Assembly (NCBI RefSeq): GCF_003382565.3
Contig: NZ_CP086253.1
Span: 2,232,001-2,296,000 of the forward strand
DNA length: 64,000 bases
From: Pectobacterium aquaticum
GTDB lineage: Bacteria; Pseudomonadota; Gammaproteobacteria; Enterobacterales; Enterobacteriaceae
Direction: 5' to 3'
The notes below the pieces were generated by a model. It ran no database searches and was not told the DNA's origin. It saw only the letters and a program-made list of their open reading frames with translations. A program made the position numbers and the translations under genes. Positions 17,183-26,308 of the stretch are shown in pieces (within the stretch, counting starts at the first letter, position 1; each line of letters begins with the position of its first letter).

Positions 17183-17779
17183 ATGATGAAAATCAGTGTG
17201 ATAAAGAAAGGGATTGCGGGGCTGTTACTGGTGCTGCCGCTGCACGGGCTTGCTGAGACAAAGGATCCAGATTTGTTCGCTGGCTATACCACGCAGGATC
17301 TCACCGCGGCATTACCTGCGCGACTGTTGAACATGGTTCAGCGAGACAACGTGGTCGACCCGGCAAACCACATGGTGCAGACCGAGTATGTTGACCCTAC
17401 GACAGGCAATAAAGCGTTGGTTTCATTGTTTATGCTGCCGCCTGATAAAGATGGCAATGTCCCGATTGCCTCCAAGCCCAGCGATCTGGATGCAGTGATT
17501 GCCAGTACCGAAAAAGAGATGCTGCGCCAGCGTATTAAGCCCGACCAACGTGCGGGAAACATTGACGGTGCGACGCCTTTTCGCTGCTTACAAACGATTC
17601 TGAATAACAAGGTTCTGCATTCGCTGTGTTCGACGCTGATTAAAGGGCGCGTGCTGGAAGTACAGGCGATCAACACGGTCGATAATATTCAGGATGAAGT
17701 CGGGCTGAATAAGGTCATTGGGCAACAAAATGAATTTGTTATCGGGATGGGAAAAACGCTGCTGGCGCTTAAAAAGTAA
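17183..17779 (+). CDS. Periplasmic protein of unknown function
   Basis: A 198-residue protein with a Sec signal peptide (MMKISVIKKGIAGLLLVLPLHGLA, probable cut after GLA near residue 24). The mature part has two Cys (PFRCLQTIL and SLCSTLI, about residues 134 and 147) that could form a disulfide. There is no lipobox and no further membrane segment. GGGGAAT lies close to the ATG. I do not recognise the family. It stands alone in front of a terminator, upstream of an MBL-fold gene. Confidence 0.75.
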   Translation: MMKISVIKKGIAGLLLVLPLHGLAETKDPDLFAGYTTQDLTAALPARLLNMVQRDNVVDPANHMVQTEYVDPTTGNKALVSLFMLPPDKDGNVPIASKPSDLDAVIASTEKEMLRQRIKPDQRAGNIDGATPFRCLQTILNNKVLHSLCSTLIKGRVLEVQAINTVDNIQDEVGLNKVIGQQNEFVIGMGKTLLALKK

Positions 17780-17821
17780 TATGTACTGACGCCGCAGGCA
17801 AACTCTCATCAACATTTCTGA

Positions 17822-17848
17822 GCGAAGGCGAGCACCTTCGCTTTTTTT
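17822..17848 (+). terminator. Rho-independent terminator
   Basis: A GCGAAGG/CCTTCGC stem with a CGAGCA loop is followed by seven T residues. Confidence 0.9.
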
Positions 17849-17997
17849 GCACCCAAAATCCCCCAGTTCTCCCTTGCCATATTCTCAGCGTTCGTGCATA
17901 ACTGCCGGTGCCAAAGGGGCGATGCCTGAAATCAGGCATGACGAAACGACATTCATTACGAAATATATTCATCACGAAATGACACCGGATAAACGCT

Positions 17998-19080
17998 ATG
18001 CTTTTGTTACTCGTTTTGGCTGTGATTGTAGTCGCCGTTTACGGCTGGTTAAAACAGCCGCAGTATGTATCACCAGAGGTCAAGCCCCAGCCGGAAAACC
18101 CACTCTTTCGCGATGGCGCGTTTCATAACCCGGTCGCCCGCCCAACGGTGGCAAGTCAGAGCCGTTGGGCTCTGCTGTACCGATTTCTTTTTGAGAAAGA
18201 TGATGGTGCGTTGCCAGATACCCATTTGCCGTCGGAAAAAACCGATCTGCACCAGTTGAGTAAAACGGATAACGTCATCATCTGGATGGGCCATTCCAGC
18301 TATTTCATTCAACTGGAAGGGAAAACGTTCCTGCTGGATCCGGTATTTAGCGACAACGCTTCGCCGGTGCCACGCACCAACGTCGCTTTCAAGGGCAGCA
18401 ATGTGTATTCACCGGATGATGTTCCCACCATCGACTATCTGCTGATCACCCACGATCACTGGGATCATCTGGATTATCCCACGCTGAACGCGCTACGCGG
18501 GAAAATCCGTCGCATCGTCACGCCAACGGGCGTGGGGTCCTATTTTGTAAAATGGGGTTTCCCGCAGAAAGACATTACGGAAGGCGGCTGGTTCAGTTGT
18601 CTGAAAGAGAATGGTGTCGACATCCATGTACTTCCGACACAGCATTTTTCTGGCCGACTCCTCAAGCATAATCAAACGCTGTGGGGTTCATTTGCGCTGA
18701 TTACGGAACAACATCGTCTGTATCTCGGCGGAGACAGCGGCTATGGTGCGCATTACAAAGCGATCGCTGAGCGTCTGGGCGGATTCGATATCGCGATACT
18801 GGAATGCGGGCAGTACGATCGGGACTGGCCCCACGTTCACATGACGCCGGAAGAAAGTGCGCAGGCGGCCAGTGATTTGCAGGCAAAAGCGGTACTACCG
18901 AGCCATAACAGCAAATTTAAGCTGGCGCACCACCGCTGGAACGATCCGCTGGAGCGCATTTCTCAGGCGAGTGAAAATCAAGACTGGCGACTGATGACGC
19001 CCCGCATTGGCGAACGCGTTCAGGTCGATAACCCGCAGCAGGCGTTTAGCCAGTGGTGGAATTTCAGTTCTATGAAGTGA
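17998..19080 (+). CDS. Membrane-anchored MBL-fold hydrolase (RomA/NAPE-PLD-like)
   Basis: A 360-residue protein. Residues 1-17 are a hydrophobic anchor or signal (MLLLLVLAVIVVAVYGW), placing the enzyme in the periplasm or at the membrane. The metallo-beta-lactamase motif THDHWDHLD is at about residues 145-153, with TQHFSGR, YLGGDSGYG and a late His in LPSHNSKF completing a binuclear metal site. The arrangement resembles the group containing RomA and N-acyl-phosphatidylethanolamine phospholipase D. Its substrate is unknown; a phospholipid-like substrate is possible. It is unrelated in detail to the MBL protein at 3116-3892. Confidence 0.85.
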   Translation: MLLLLVLAVIVVAVYGWLKQPQYVSPEVKPQPENPLFRDGAFHNPVARPTVASQSRWALLYRFLFEKDDGALPDTHLPSEKTDLHQLSKTDNVIIWMGHSSYFIQLEGKTFLLDPVFSDNASPVPRTNVAFKGSNVYSPDDVPTIDYLLITHDHWDHLDYPTLNALRGKIRRIVTPTGVGSYFVKWGFPQKDITEGGWFSCLKENGVDIHVLPTQHFSGRLLKHNQTLWGSFALITEQHRLYLGGDSGYGAHYKAIAERLGGFDIAILECGQYDRDWPHVHMTPEESAQAASDLQAKAVLPSHNSKFKLAHHRWNDPLERISQASENQDWRLMTPRIGERVQVDNPQQAFSQWWNFSSMK

Positions 19081-19106
19081 TGCTGCATATCTCAACGAAT
19101 CTATGC

Positions 19107-19273
19107 TGTGTCCCTTAACTATTTATTGTACAACTTAGCATGGGTAATAACTGTGCAAAAAAACTTTTAAACGATAAAAATCGCTCCAGAAACGCTTAAT
19201 ATTCAACCAAAAATCACATTTCGGAAAGGGTTCCTACAGTACTTTTTGGTATGTGGGGAGGTTAAGGGACACA
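19107..19273. mobile_element. Putative MITE-like element with 13-bp terminal inverted repeats
   Basis: TGTGTCCCTTAAC (19107-19119) is repeated exactly inverted as GTTAAGGGACACA (19261-19273). The 141 bases between are AT-rich and non-coding. The size (167 bp) and perfect ends suggest a non-autonomous transposable element or a minimal IS remnant. No clear target-site duplication is visible, which keeps confidence moderate. Confidence 0.5.
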
Positions 19274-19335
19274 CTCTAGCTAGCGATCCTCTGAATCAAT
19301 AAAAGCCTGCCCGATGTGATCAGGCAGATATAATG

Positions 19336-20811
19336 CTATGCGCGCCAGAAGAAACGTGAAAAAAGCATCAAAATAGGGTAAATCTCCAAGCGTCCCATTA
19401 TCATCGCTGCACACATTAAATATTTAGCCTCATCTTTGAGAGTACCAAACGTTGAGGCGGTTTCACCAAACCCTAATCCCATATTGTTAATGCATGCCGC
19501 GACGGTAGCAAACGAGGTGAGTAAATCATATCCCATCATATTCAGTACCCAGATGAAAAAGATTGTGAAAAGCATATAAAGGAAGAAGAAACTCCATACA
19601 GAATGCATGACACGATCATTCACCGTACTGCCACCTACTTTTATATTCATTAATGCACGTGGATGAGCCAGTTGATGTAATTCATGCCGACTTTGTTTCA
19701 GCAAAATCAAAAAACGTAATGTTTTAATGCCACCACATGTTGAACCAACACACCCCCCAAAAAAACTCATAAATAACAAAAACACAATAGTGTGAGTTGG
19801 CCAGTTCGCATAATCAGCGGTTGCCAGACCGTTATCAGTCATCATGGAACTGGCAAGGAAAAAGGCATGGATGAAACTATCAAACATGTTATACATCCCC
19901 GCGTGCCATACTTGCCAGGTAGTGAGGAGAACAACAATACATGTCACCAGCAGAAAGAAACGAAGTTCGGCATTACGCTGAAAAGGTTTCAGGGTACGTT
20001 TAGTGATAGCGATATACCATAAGGTAAAATTAAATGCGGAAAGCAGCGAAAATAAACCCGCAACGAATTCAATAGCATGGTTGTTGTAAAAACCGATACT
20101 TTCCGTTTGGGTCGAGAAACCGCCTAGTGATACAGTTGATAAACCATGACACAGTGCGTCAAAAGCAGGCATACCTGCAAGCATGTAAGAAAAAGTACAG
20201 GCTAATCCGAGCAGTGAATATGTTAACCAGAGACTGCGTGATGTATCTGCCAGTCGAGGCGTCAGTTTTTCTTCTTTAAAAGGACCTGGCATTTCCGACT
20301 GATAAAGTTTTGCTCCACCAATACCTAATAAAGGGAGTACTGCAACGGCAAGGACAATAACCCCCAAACCGCCAATAAAATTCAGTTGAGCTCGATAATA
20401 AAGATAGGCATGTGGCAGTGAACTAACATCAGCCACAACGGTAGCGCCAGTTGTGGTTATACCGGAAACACCTTCAAATAATGCATCGGCAAAGCTTAAG
20501 TTCAGTGCGTCATCCTGCCATATCGGGATGGCGCTAATAAGAGAAAATAATATCCAAAACAGAACGATAATGATAAAGCCATCTCGGGTTCGTAGTTGTA
20601 TTCCTGCTCGCCGGGTCAGAACCCAGGCTATGCCTCCGAGAGAAAAAAAAGTAATGAACGTACTGAGAAAAACAAAAAAACTCTTCTCTTTGTTCAGCAA
20701 TGCAATAACCATCGGTGGCAGCATGGAAAAACTGTATAAAAAAACTAAAAAACCACAGATATGTGTTACTACACGAATTTGGGATGAATTAATAGAATAA
20801 TGGTTTTTCAA
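19336..20811 (-). CDS. trkG: TrkG/TrkH-type potassium uptake channel subunit
   Basis: An inner-membrane K+ channel of about 490 residues with four channel-like repeats. Selectivity-loop segments include GVSGITTTGAT, STVSLGGFST, SMMTDNGLA and AACINNMGLGFG. The sequence follows E. coli TrkG closely (RVVTHxCGFL; QLNFIGGLGVIVLAVAVLPLLGIGG; WSFFFLYMLFT). It works with TrkA/TrkE. A GTG at 20844 is in frame but lies inside the ychF terminator hairpin; the TTG at 20811 has GGGAG six bases upstream and fits the known N-terminus, so it is chosen with moderate certainty. The gene looks more AT-rich than its neighbours. E. coli trkG is carried by the Rac prophage, so lateral acquisition is plausible. Confidence 0.93.
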   Translation of the reverse strand: MKNHYSINSSQIRVVTHICGFLVFLYSFSMLPPMVIALLNKEKSFFVFLSTFITFFSLGGIAWVLTRRAGIQLRTRDGFIIIVLFWILFSLISAIPIWQDDALNLSFADALFEGVSGITTTGATVVADVSSLPHAYLYYRAQLNFIGGLGVIVLAVAVLPLLGIGGAKLYQSEMPGPFKEEKLTPRLADTSRSLWLTYSLLGLACTFSYMLAGMPAFDALCHGLSTVSLGGFSTQTESIGFYNNHAIEFVAGLFSLLSAFNFTLWYIAITKRTLKPFQRNAELRFFLLVTCIVVLLTTWQVWHAGMYNMFDSFIHAFFLASSMMTDNGLATADYANWPTHTIVFLLFMSFFGGCVGSTCGGIKTLRFLILLKQSRHELHQLAHPRALMNIKVGGSTVNDRVMHSVWSFFFLYMLFTIFFIWVLNMMGYDLLTSFATVAACINNMGLGFGETASTFGTLKDEAKYLMCAAMIMGRLEIYPILMLFSRFFWRA

Positions 20812-20827
20812 ACGAAAGCTCCCAAAT

Positions 20828-20862
20828 TTAAAATGAAAATCCACGCAACTGCGTGGATTTTA
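20828..20862 (-). terminator. Hairpin after ychF, overlapping the trkG 5' end
   Basis: AAAATCCACGCA/TGCGTGGATTTT forms a strong stem, and on the minus strand is followed by a T-rich stretch. It would end ychF transcription just before trkG. Confidence 0.75.
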
Positions 20863-20919
20863 TGAGGTTTGTTAGTCTGCATACAATGCTGTGAGATCGC
20901 ATGAGACAACAGAGTCTAT

Positions 20920-22011
20920 TTAGACGTTGAACAGGAAGTTCATCACATCGCCATCTTTTACGATGTATTCCTTGCCTTCTGAACGCATTTTTCCGGCTTC
21001 TTTCGCGCCTTGTTCACCTTTGTAGGTGATGAAATCGTCATAGGCGATAGTCTGTGCGCGGATGAAGCCTTTTTCGAAGTCGGTGTGGATCTTACCGGCG
21101 GCCTGCGGTGCGGTGGCGCCGACAGGGATGGTCCATGCACGAACTTCTTTCACGCCAGCGGTGAAGTAAGTTTGCAGGTTCAGCAGCTCATAACCTGCAC
21201 GGATCACGCGGTTCAGACCCGGCTCTTCTAACCCTAACTCCGCCATGAATTCTTCACGGTCAGCATCGTCCAGCTCGGCAATATCTGATTCAACGGCGGC
21301 GCAGACGGCCACAACGACAGAGCCTTCAGCCGCTGCGATTTCGCGCACTTTATCGAGGTATGGGTTGTTTTCGAAACCGTCTTCGTTGACGTTAGCGATG
21401 TACATCGTTGGTTTCAGTGTCAGGAAGCTCAGGTAGCGGATAGCTGCTTTATCTTCATCGCTTAAATCCAGCGAACGCAGCATGCCAGCGTTTTCCAATT
21501 GTGGTAAACATTTCTCCAGCGCGGCCAGCTCAGCTTTAGCATCTTTATCACCGCCTTTGGCTCTCTTCTGCACGCGATGAATGGCGCGTTCACAGGTGTC
21601 GAGGTCAGACAGTGCTAATTCAGTGTTGATGACTTCGATATCATCAGCCGGATCCACTTTGTTGTTGACGTGGATGATGTTGTCGTTTTCGAAGCAGCGT
21701 ACAACGTGGCCGATGGCTTCCGTTTCACGAATGTTGGTCAGGAACTGGTTACCCAAACCTTCACCTTTGGACGCGCCTTTTACCAGACCAGCGATATCAA
21801 CAAATTCCATGGTGGTAGGGAGGATACGCTGTGGCTTAACGATTTCAGCCAGCTTGTCCAGACGTGGATCGGGCATCGGCACTACGCCAGTGTTCGGCTC
21901 GATGGTACAAAACGGGAAGTTGGCCGCTTCGATGCCGGCTTTGGTCAGCGCATTGAACAGAGTGGATTTACCGACGTTAGGCAGCCCAACGATACCGCAT
22001 TTGAATCCCAT
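20920..22011 (-). CDS. ychF: Redox-regulated ribosome-binding ATPase YchF (Obg family)
   Basis: A 363-residue protein with P-loop GLPNVGKSTLFNALT (residues 8-22), the Obg-type switch FVDIAGLVKGASKGEGLGNQFL, an ATP-selecting NVNED motif in place of NKxD, and a C-terminal TGS domain (TYFTAGVKEVRAWTI). Nearly identical to the E. coli protein. It binds ribosomes and is linked to translation fidelity and oxidative stress. ATG follows GGTGA. It lies 129 bp downstream of pth on the same strand, the standard enteric arrangement. Confidence 0.98.
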   Translation of the reverse strand: MGFKCGIVGLPNVGKSTLFNALTKAGIEAANFPFCTIEPNTGVVPMPDPRLDKLAEIVKPQRILPTTMEFVDIAGLVKGASKGEGLGNQFLTNIRETEAIGHVVRCFENDNIIHVNNKVDPADDIEVINTELALSDLDTCERAIHRVQKRAKGGDKDAKAELAALEKCLPQLENAGMLRSLDLSDEDKAAIRYLSFLTLKPTMYIANVNEDGFENNPYLDKVREIAAAEGSVVVAVCAAVESDIAELDDADREEFMAELGLEEPGLNRVIRAGYELLNLQTYFTAGVKEVRAWTIPVGATAPQAAGKIHTDFEKGFIRAQTIAYDDFITYKGEQGAKEAGKMRSEGKEYIVKDGDVMNFLFNV

Positions 22012-22140
22012 GTTTATATCACCTTAAATAACTTATTAATCAGGCAATTACTATCTATTGCCTGTCAGAATGGAAATATTTCGGCAGATTATACACGGAA
22101 TGGCGATTTATCTCGATCTGCCATCCGCATTCTGACCAGA

Positions 22141-22728
22141 TTATGCCGCTTTGAAGGCATGCAAGCGGTTCATCGCTTTGATCATGTCTTCTTTCATCAG
22201 GATTTCTGTGCAGCGTACGGCTTCGTCAATGGCATCGTCGATCAGCGTCTGTTCGCTCGTCGGCGGTTTGCCCAGCACAAAGCCAGTCACTTTGCTTTTA
22301 TCACCCGGATGGCCGATACCGATGCGTAAACGATGGAAGTTCGGGTTGTTACCCAATTTACTGATGATGTCTTTCAGACCGTTGTGGCCGCCGTGGCCGC
22401 CACCCAGCTTAAGTTTGGCAATTCCCGGTAATAAATCCAGTTCATCGTGTGCAACCAGAATTTCATCAGGTTGGATGCGGTAGAAAGTGGCCATTGCCGC
22501 GACGGCTTTGCCGCTCAGGTTCATGAACGTGGTGGGAACCAGCAGACGAACATCTTGCCCAGCCAGATTCAGGCGGGAGGTGTAACCAAAAAATTTGCTT
22601 TCTTCTTTCAGCGGCTGACGGTAAGCGTCCGCCAGACGATCGACAAACCAGGCACCCGCATTATGGCGGGTGGCGGCATATTCCGCGCCAGGATTAGCCA
22701 GGCCGACAATTAATTTAATGCTGCTCAC
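22141..22728 (-). CDS. pth: Peptidyl-tRNA hydrolase
   Basis: A 195-residue enzyme that recycles peptidyl-tRNA released prematurely from ribosomes. Signatures: IVGLANPGAEYAATRHNAG (catalytic His near residue 21), FMNLSGKAV and DELDLLPG (catalytic Asp), GGGHGGHNGLKDI, RLRIGIGHPG. The start codon is GTG, as in E. coli. It is co-oriented with ychF and divergent from ychH. Confidence 0.98.
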   Translation of the reverse strand: MSSIKLIVGLANPGAEYAATRHNAGAWFVDRLADAYRQPLKEESKFFGYTSRLNLAGQDVRLLVPTTFMNLSGKAVAAMATFYRIQPDEILVAHDELDLLPGIAKLKLGGGHGGHNGLKDIISKLGNNPNFHRLRIGIGHPGDKSKVTGFVLGKPPTSEQTLIDDAIDEAVRCTEILMKEDMIKAMNRLHAFKAA

Positions 22729-23042
22729 GGTATATTCCAGATTACGTGCTTAAACTTACGCAGGGTAGTGTGATAAACGAAAGCGCTAGTTTACACACCG
22801 CATGAGGGATAGCCAAATATCGGTGTTGGAATGTAAAAATATTGTTATTTGTTTAGTGGTGTGATTATTCGGATTTTTGTCTATTTGTTTGTTTAAACGT
22901 AAAAAAATATTAATCATTCCCCTTATCTGTGATCCCTCCCGCAATCATCTCAGTACATTGTTGCCTATAATTACATCAACAATAAGAGAGTAAACAGTAA
23001 TGGCACTCCGATTCATCCACAGAATTAATCTGGAGGTGGCAG
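22729..23042. other. pth-ychH divergent region
   Basis: A 314-base divergent region. TATAAT at 22966-22971 is a good -10 element for ychH. A 24-codon open frame (23000-23074) precedes and overlaps the ychH start and may be a small upstream ORF. Confidence 0.4.
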
Positions 23043-23312
23043 ATGAAACGCAAGAACGTGACAGTACTCGGTAATGTATTGATGGGTATCGGGATGATCA
23101 TGATGATTGGCGGCATCGGTTTTTCTATCGCCAGCCAGTTCCCGAAACTGAATGTTCCTGAATATATGACTTACATTGATCTGGTCAGTATTTTTTCTGG
23201 CGCAATATTTTGGTTGGCGGGGGCGCGTATTAGCGGGCGTGAAGAAGTCGCGGATCGTTACTGGTGGGTTAAGCACTTTGATAAGCGTTGTCGCCGCCAG
23301 CGCCATCCATAA
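23043..23312 (+). CDS. ychH: Stress-induced membrane protein YchH (DUF2583)
   Basis: An 89-residue inner-membrane protein with two hydrophobic helices (LGNVLMGIGMIMMIGGIGFSI; IDLVSIFSGAIFWLAGARI) and the conserved C-terminus DRYWWVKHFDKRCRR. ATG is preceded by GGAGGTGG. It resembles E. coli YchH, which is linked to envelope and oxidative stress and biofilm formation. Divergent from pth as in other enterics. Confidence 0.93.
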   Translation: MKRKNVTVLGNVLMGIGMIMMIGGIGFSIASQFPKLNVPEYMTYIDLVSIFSGAIFWLAGARISGREEVADRYWWVKHFDKRCRRQRHP

Positions 23313-23354
23313 TCGTTAATGGCGCCATAGGCGTGAATGAAAATTGAACATGAG

Positions 23355-23386
23355 AGCCGCTGTAGCTTTGCTATGGCGGTTTTTTG
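23355..23386 (+). terminator. Terminator of ychH
   Basis: An imperfect stem GCCGCTGTAGC/GCTATGGCGGT is followed by a six-T run and TTTT. Confidence 0.75.
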
Positions 23387-23427
23387 TTTTTATAGTGATA
23401 GCGTTTTTACAGTGATGAAAAATAAGA

Positions 23428-23451
23428 AAGCCACCTTGTTACAGGTGGCTT
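23428..23451 (-). terminator. Terminator of prs
   Basis: An AAGCCACCT/AGGTGGCTT stem follows the prs stop; the minus strand continues T-rich. Confidence 0.8.
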
Positions 23452-23491
23452 CATCATTATCGTTTGTCATCGGTTACCCGATCAGCGGCGA

Positions 23492-24439
23492 TTAATGTTC
23501 AAACATCGCAGAAATGGATTCTTCGTTGCTGATACGACGAATCGCTTCGGCCAACATCCCGGACAGCGTTAGCGTACGAACATTCGGCAGTGAACGAATG
23601 TTTTCCGCCAGCGGAATGGTATCGCAGACAATCACTTCATCAATGACAGAGTTCTTGATGTTCTCGTAAGCATTGCCTGAGAAAATCGGGTGTGTGGCAT
23701 AAGCGAATACACGTTTAGCCCCACGTTCCTTCAGTGCTTCCGCCGCTTTGCACAGCGTGCCGCCAGTGTCGATCATATCGTCAACCAGTACACAGTCACG
23801 GCCAGCGACGTCACCGATGATATGCATCACCTGAGAAACGTTGGCACGCGGACGGCGCTTGTCAATGATCGCCATATCGGTATCGTTCAGCAGTTTAGCG
23901 ATTGCGCGAGCACGCACAACGCCACCGATATCTGGAGAAACCACGATCGGGTTTTCCAGATTTTGTTGCAACATGTCTTCCAGCAGGATCGGGCTACCGA
24001 ATACGTTATCTACCGGGACATCGAAGAAACCCTGAATCTGCTCAGCGTGCAGATCCACAGTCAGAACACGGTCAACACCCACGCTGGACAGGAAGTCAGC
24101 AACGACTTTCGCGGTGATTGGCACACGTGCGGAACGCACGCGACGATCCTGACGGGCATAGCCGAAGTAGGGGATAACGGCGGTAATACGTCCCGCGGAA
24201 GCGCGACGCAGAGCATCGACCATCACAACCAGTTCCATTAGGTTGTCATTGGTGGGTGCACAGGTGGACTGGATGATGAAAATATCACCACCGCGTACAT
24301 TTTCATTGATTTGCACGCTGACTTCGCCATCGCTAAAACGACCGACAGCGGCGTCGCCAAGGCTAGTGTACAAACGGTTGGCAATACGTTGTGCTAGTTC
24401 CGGGATGGCGTTACCAGCAAAAAGCTTCATATCAGGCAC
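23492..24439 (-). CDS. prs: Ribose-phosphate pyrophosphokinase
   Basis: A 315-residue enzyme that makes PRPP from ribose 5-phosphate and ATP for nucleotide, His, Trp and NAD synthesis. Visible motifs: NENVRGGDIFI, the flexible loop YFGYARQDR, DLHAEQIQGFF, and the PRPP-binding CVLVDDMIDTGGT. The frame is open upstream, but GTG at 24439 with GAGG upstream gives exactly the E. coli length and N-terminus (MPDMKLFAG). It follows ispE in the same direction. Confidence 0.98.
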   Translation of the reverse strand: MPDMKLFAGNAIPELAQRIANRLYTSLGDAAVGRFSDGEVSVQINENVRGGDIFIIQSTCAPTNDNLMELVVMVDALRRASAGRITAVIPYFGYARQDRRVRSARVPITAKVVADFLSSVGVDRVLTVDLHAEQIQGFFDVPVDNVFGSPILLEDMLQQNLENPIVVSPDIGGVVRARAIAKLLNDTDMAIIDKRRPRANVSQVMHIIGDVAGRDCVLVDDMIDTGGTLCKAAEALKERGAKRVFAYATHPIFSGNAYENIKNSVIDEVIVCDTIPLAENIRSLPNVRTLTLSGMLAEAIRRISNEESISAMFEH

Positions 24440-24576
24440 GAGAAGAACCTCAGGCTTGCGTCCAGAGAAATATTGCACCTGCCAAGCAAGGAAAAACAAC
24501 AGGTACAACATGCATACGGGTGTATGAATTAAGTTTGCTACAGACTGGCCGCATGGCAGCCGGTGTGTGGCAAAAC

Positions 24577-25449
24577 CTAACGTTGCCCAGAAAGCGTACG
24601 GTGTAGCGGAGAGATATTAACACCTCTCGCGACGAAACCGTTTAACCATTCCGGGGCCTGGTCAAGCACCTGACGGGCTGCGAACTCGGTGTCAAACTCT
24701 GCAAACACACAAGCCCCCGTTCCAGTCAGGCGCGCCGGGGCATATTCTAGCAGCCATGAAAGTAGCTGTTCAACCTCACGAAAACGTTTTCTTGCGATAG
24801 CTTCACAATCATTGACGAAGGTCTGGTTTAATAAAGTTTCTAAATCACGAATTGGCGAATTCCGCGTCAATTCAGGATCGCTGAAAATCAACGGTGTGGC
24901 AATACTCACGCCAGGGTGGGCGACCAGATACCATCTTTCTGGCGGATTTGCGGGGGTTAACTGCTCGCCAATGCCTTCGGCAAAGGCAGAATGCCCACGA
25001 ACAAAGACGGGAACATCGGCACCCAATTGCAGCCCCAATTCGGCCAACGTATCTACGCTCAGCCCGCTTTGCCATAAATGGTTGAGGGCAACTAAAACGG
25101 TTGCTGCGTTGGATGAACCACCGCCCAGTCCGCCGCCCATCGGCAGGCATTTCTCAATACTGATATCTGCGCCGAACCGGGCAGGGCGAATATTGTAGCG
25201 TTCGCAGTGCTGCTGCAATAAGCGTGCGGCGCGGACGATCAGATTTTGCTCGTTTTCTACACCGTCGACAGGGGTAAGCAGGTTAATCTGCTCGTCATCA
25301 CGCGGCCGAATCGTCAAGGTGTCACCATAATCCAGAAACTGGAATAGCGTTTGCAGCAGGTGATACCCGTCTTTTCTCTGTCCGGTGATATAAAGAAACA
25401 GGTTCAGTTTGGCGGGGGCAGGCCATGTCTCGATAACCGTCGGTTGCAT
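24577..25449 (-). CDS. ispE: 4-diphosphocytidyl-2-C-methyl-D-erythritol kinase
   Basis: A 290-residue GHMP kinase of the MEP isoprenoid pathway; phosphorylates CDP-methylerythritol at the 2-OH. PAPAKLNLFLYI at the N-terminus carries the catalytic Lys; the ATP loop is LPMGGGLGGGSSNAAT (residues 104-119), and LTGTGACVFAEF is the third motif. Its start is 3 bp after the lolB stop codon, so the two are translationally linked. Confidence 0.97.
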   Translation of the reverse strand: MQPTVIETWPAPAKLNLFLYITGQRKDGYHLLQTLFQFLDYGDTLTIRPRDDEQINLLTPVDGVENEQNLIVRAARLLQQHCERYNIRPARFGADISIEKCLPMGGGLGGGSSNAATVLVALNHLWQSGLSVDTLAELGLQLGADVPVFVRGHSAFAEGIGEQLTPANPPERWYLVAHPGVSIATPLIFSDPELTRNSPIRDLETLLNQTFVNDCEAIARKRFREVEQLLSWLLEYAPARLTGTGACVFAEFDTEFAARQVLDQAPEWLNGFVARGVNISPLHRTLSGQR

Positions 25450-25452
25450 CGC

Positions 25453-26076
25453 TTATTTAACCATCCAGTTATTCATCTTCAGCTTAATACGCTGGTCACC
25501 CTGAACCAGCTCCAGACTGGTTGGCAGCGGAGGTGTCAACTCAGTGTTGTAACTCTGATAGCTGACATTCCAGTTTTGGTTGCCCTGACGATAGGTGATG
25601 GTTTTCAGCAGATAGCGTTCATCCAGCGTGAATTCGGTGGCGTCACCTGGGATGCCGAGAATCCACTGGCGCAGATTGTTCAGCGGGATCGCCATGCCAG
25701 TCAGTTGCTGAATCATGTATTCGGCATCCTTACCCACGTAACGCTTGCCCTGATTGTCGGTGATTTGCACGCCGTCAGGTTGGGCTCGCAGTTCTAATTC
25801 GGTGCTGCCGAGCGGGTTGGTCAACAGTAGCCGATAACGCTGCGGTGGTGTGTCCTGCCAGAAGAAATTGGCTGATACTCTTTTGCTATCGGAGATATAG
25901 GCAAAAGCGCCGCGCGTCTGATATTGGCTGAGCTGCTGGACCTTTTGCTGGTGCTGTTGCCACTCTGGCGAAGTGGCACTTTTACCCGTTTGAGTCGGTT
26001 GATTAACGCTACAGGCAGCGAGCAATATGCTGGCTAAAGGCAGTAAACGCAGGCATCGGACGGTTTTGGTTGGCAT
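25453..26076 (-). CDS. lolB: Outer-membrane lipoprotein receptor LolB
   Basis: A 207-residue lipoprotein that receives lipoproteins from LolA and inserts them in the outer membrane. Signal peptide with lipobox LAAC (acylated Cys near residue 22) and no Asp at +2, so it is sorted to the outer membrane. The internal LTNPLGSTELELRAQP is the conserved LolB loop with its protruding Leu. The ATG at 26076 is chosen because it gives the E. coli length and proper signal peptide. Divergent from hemA. Confidence 0.97.
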   Translation of the reverse strand: MPTKTVRCLRLLPLASILLAACSVNQPTQTGKSATSPEWQQHQQKVQQLSQYQTRGAFAYISDSKRVSANFFWQDTPPQRYRLLLTNPLGSTELELRAQPDGVQITDNQGKRYVGKDAEYMIQQLTGMAIPLNNLRQWILGIPGDATEFTLDERYLLKTITYRQGNQNWNVSYQSYNTELTPPLPTSLELVQGDQRIKLKMNNWMVK

Positions 26077-26308
26077 GTCGGTCGTATCCTGTAAATGAAC
26101 GAAGTTCGTGAAATACGTCACGCTAACGGGCTTACCGCTCAGCGTCAATGATTGTTATTCGTTAATGGCGTTTATTGTTTTTTGTCAAAAAGTGACTACC
26201 TCAGACGAGGTGTATCGCGTGCTGTCGCTTTTCTTGCACTCCTGCATCAAGTAGAATGCGGTTCAAACGAAATCCATACTAAGACCGGTATTACTCAGAA
26301 ACAGCCTA

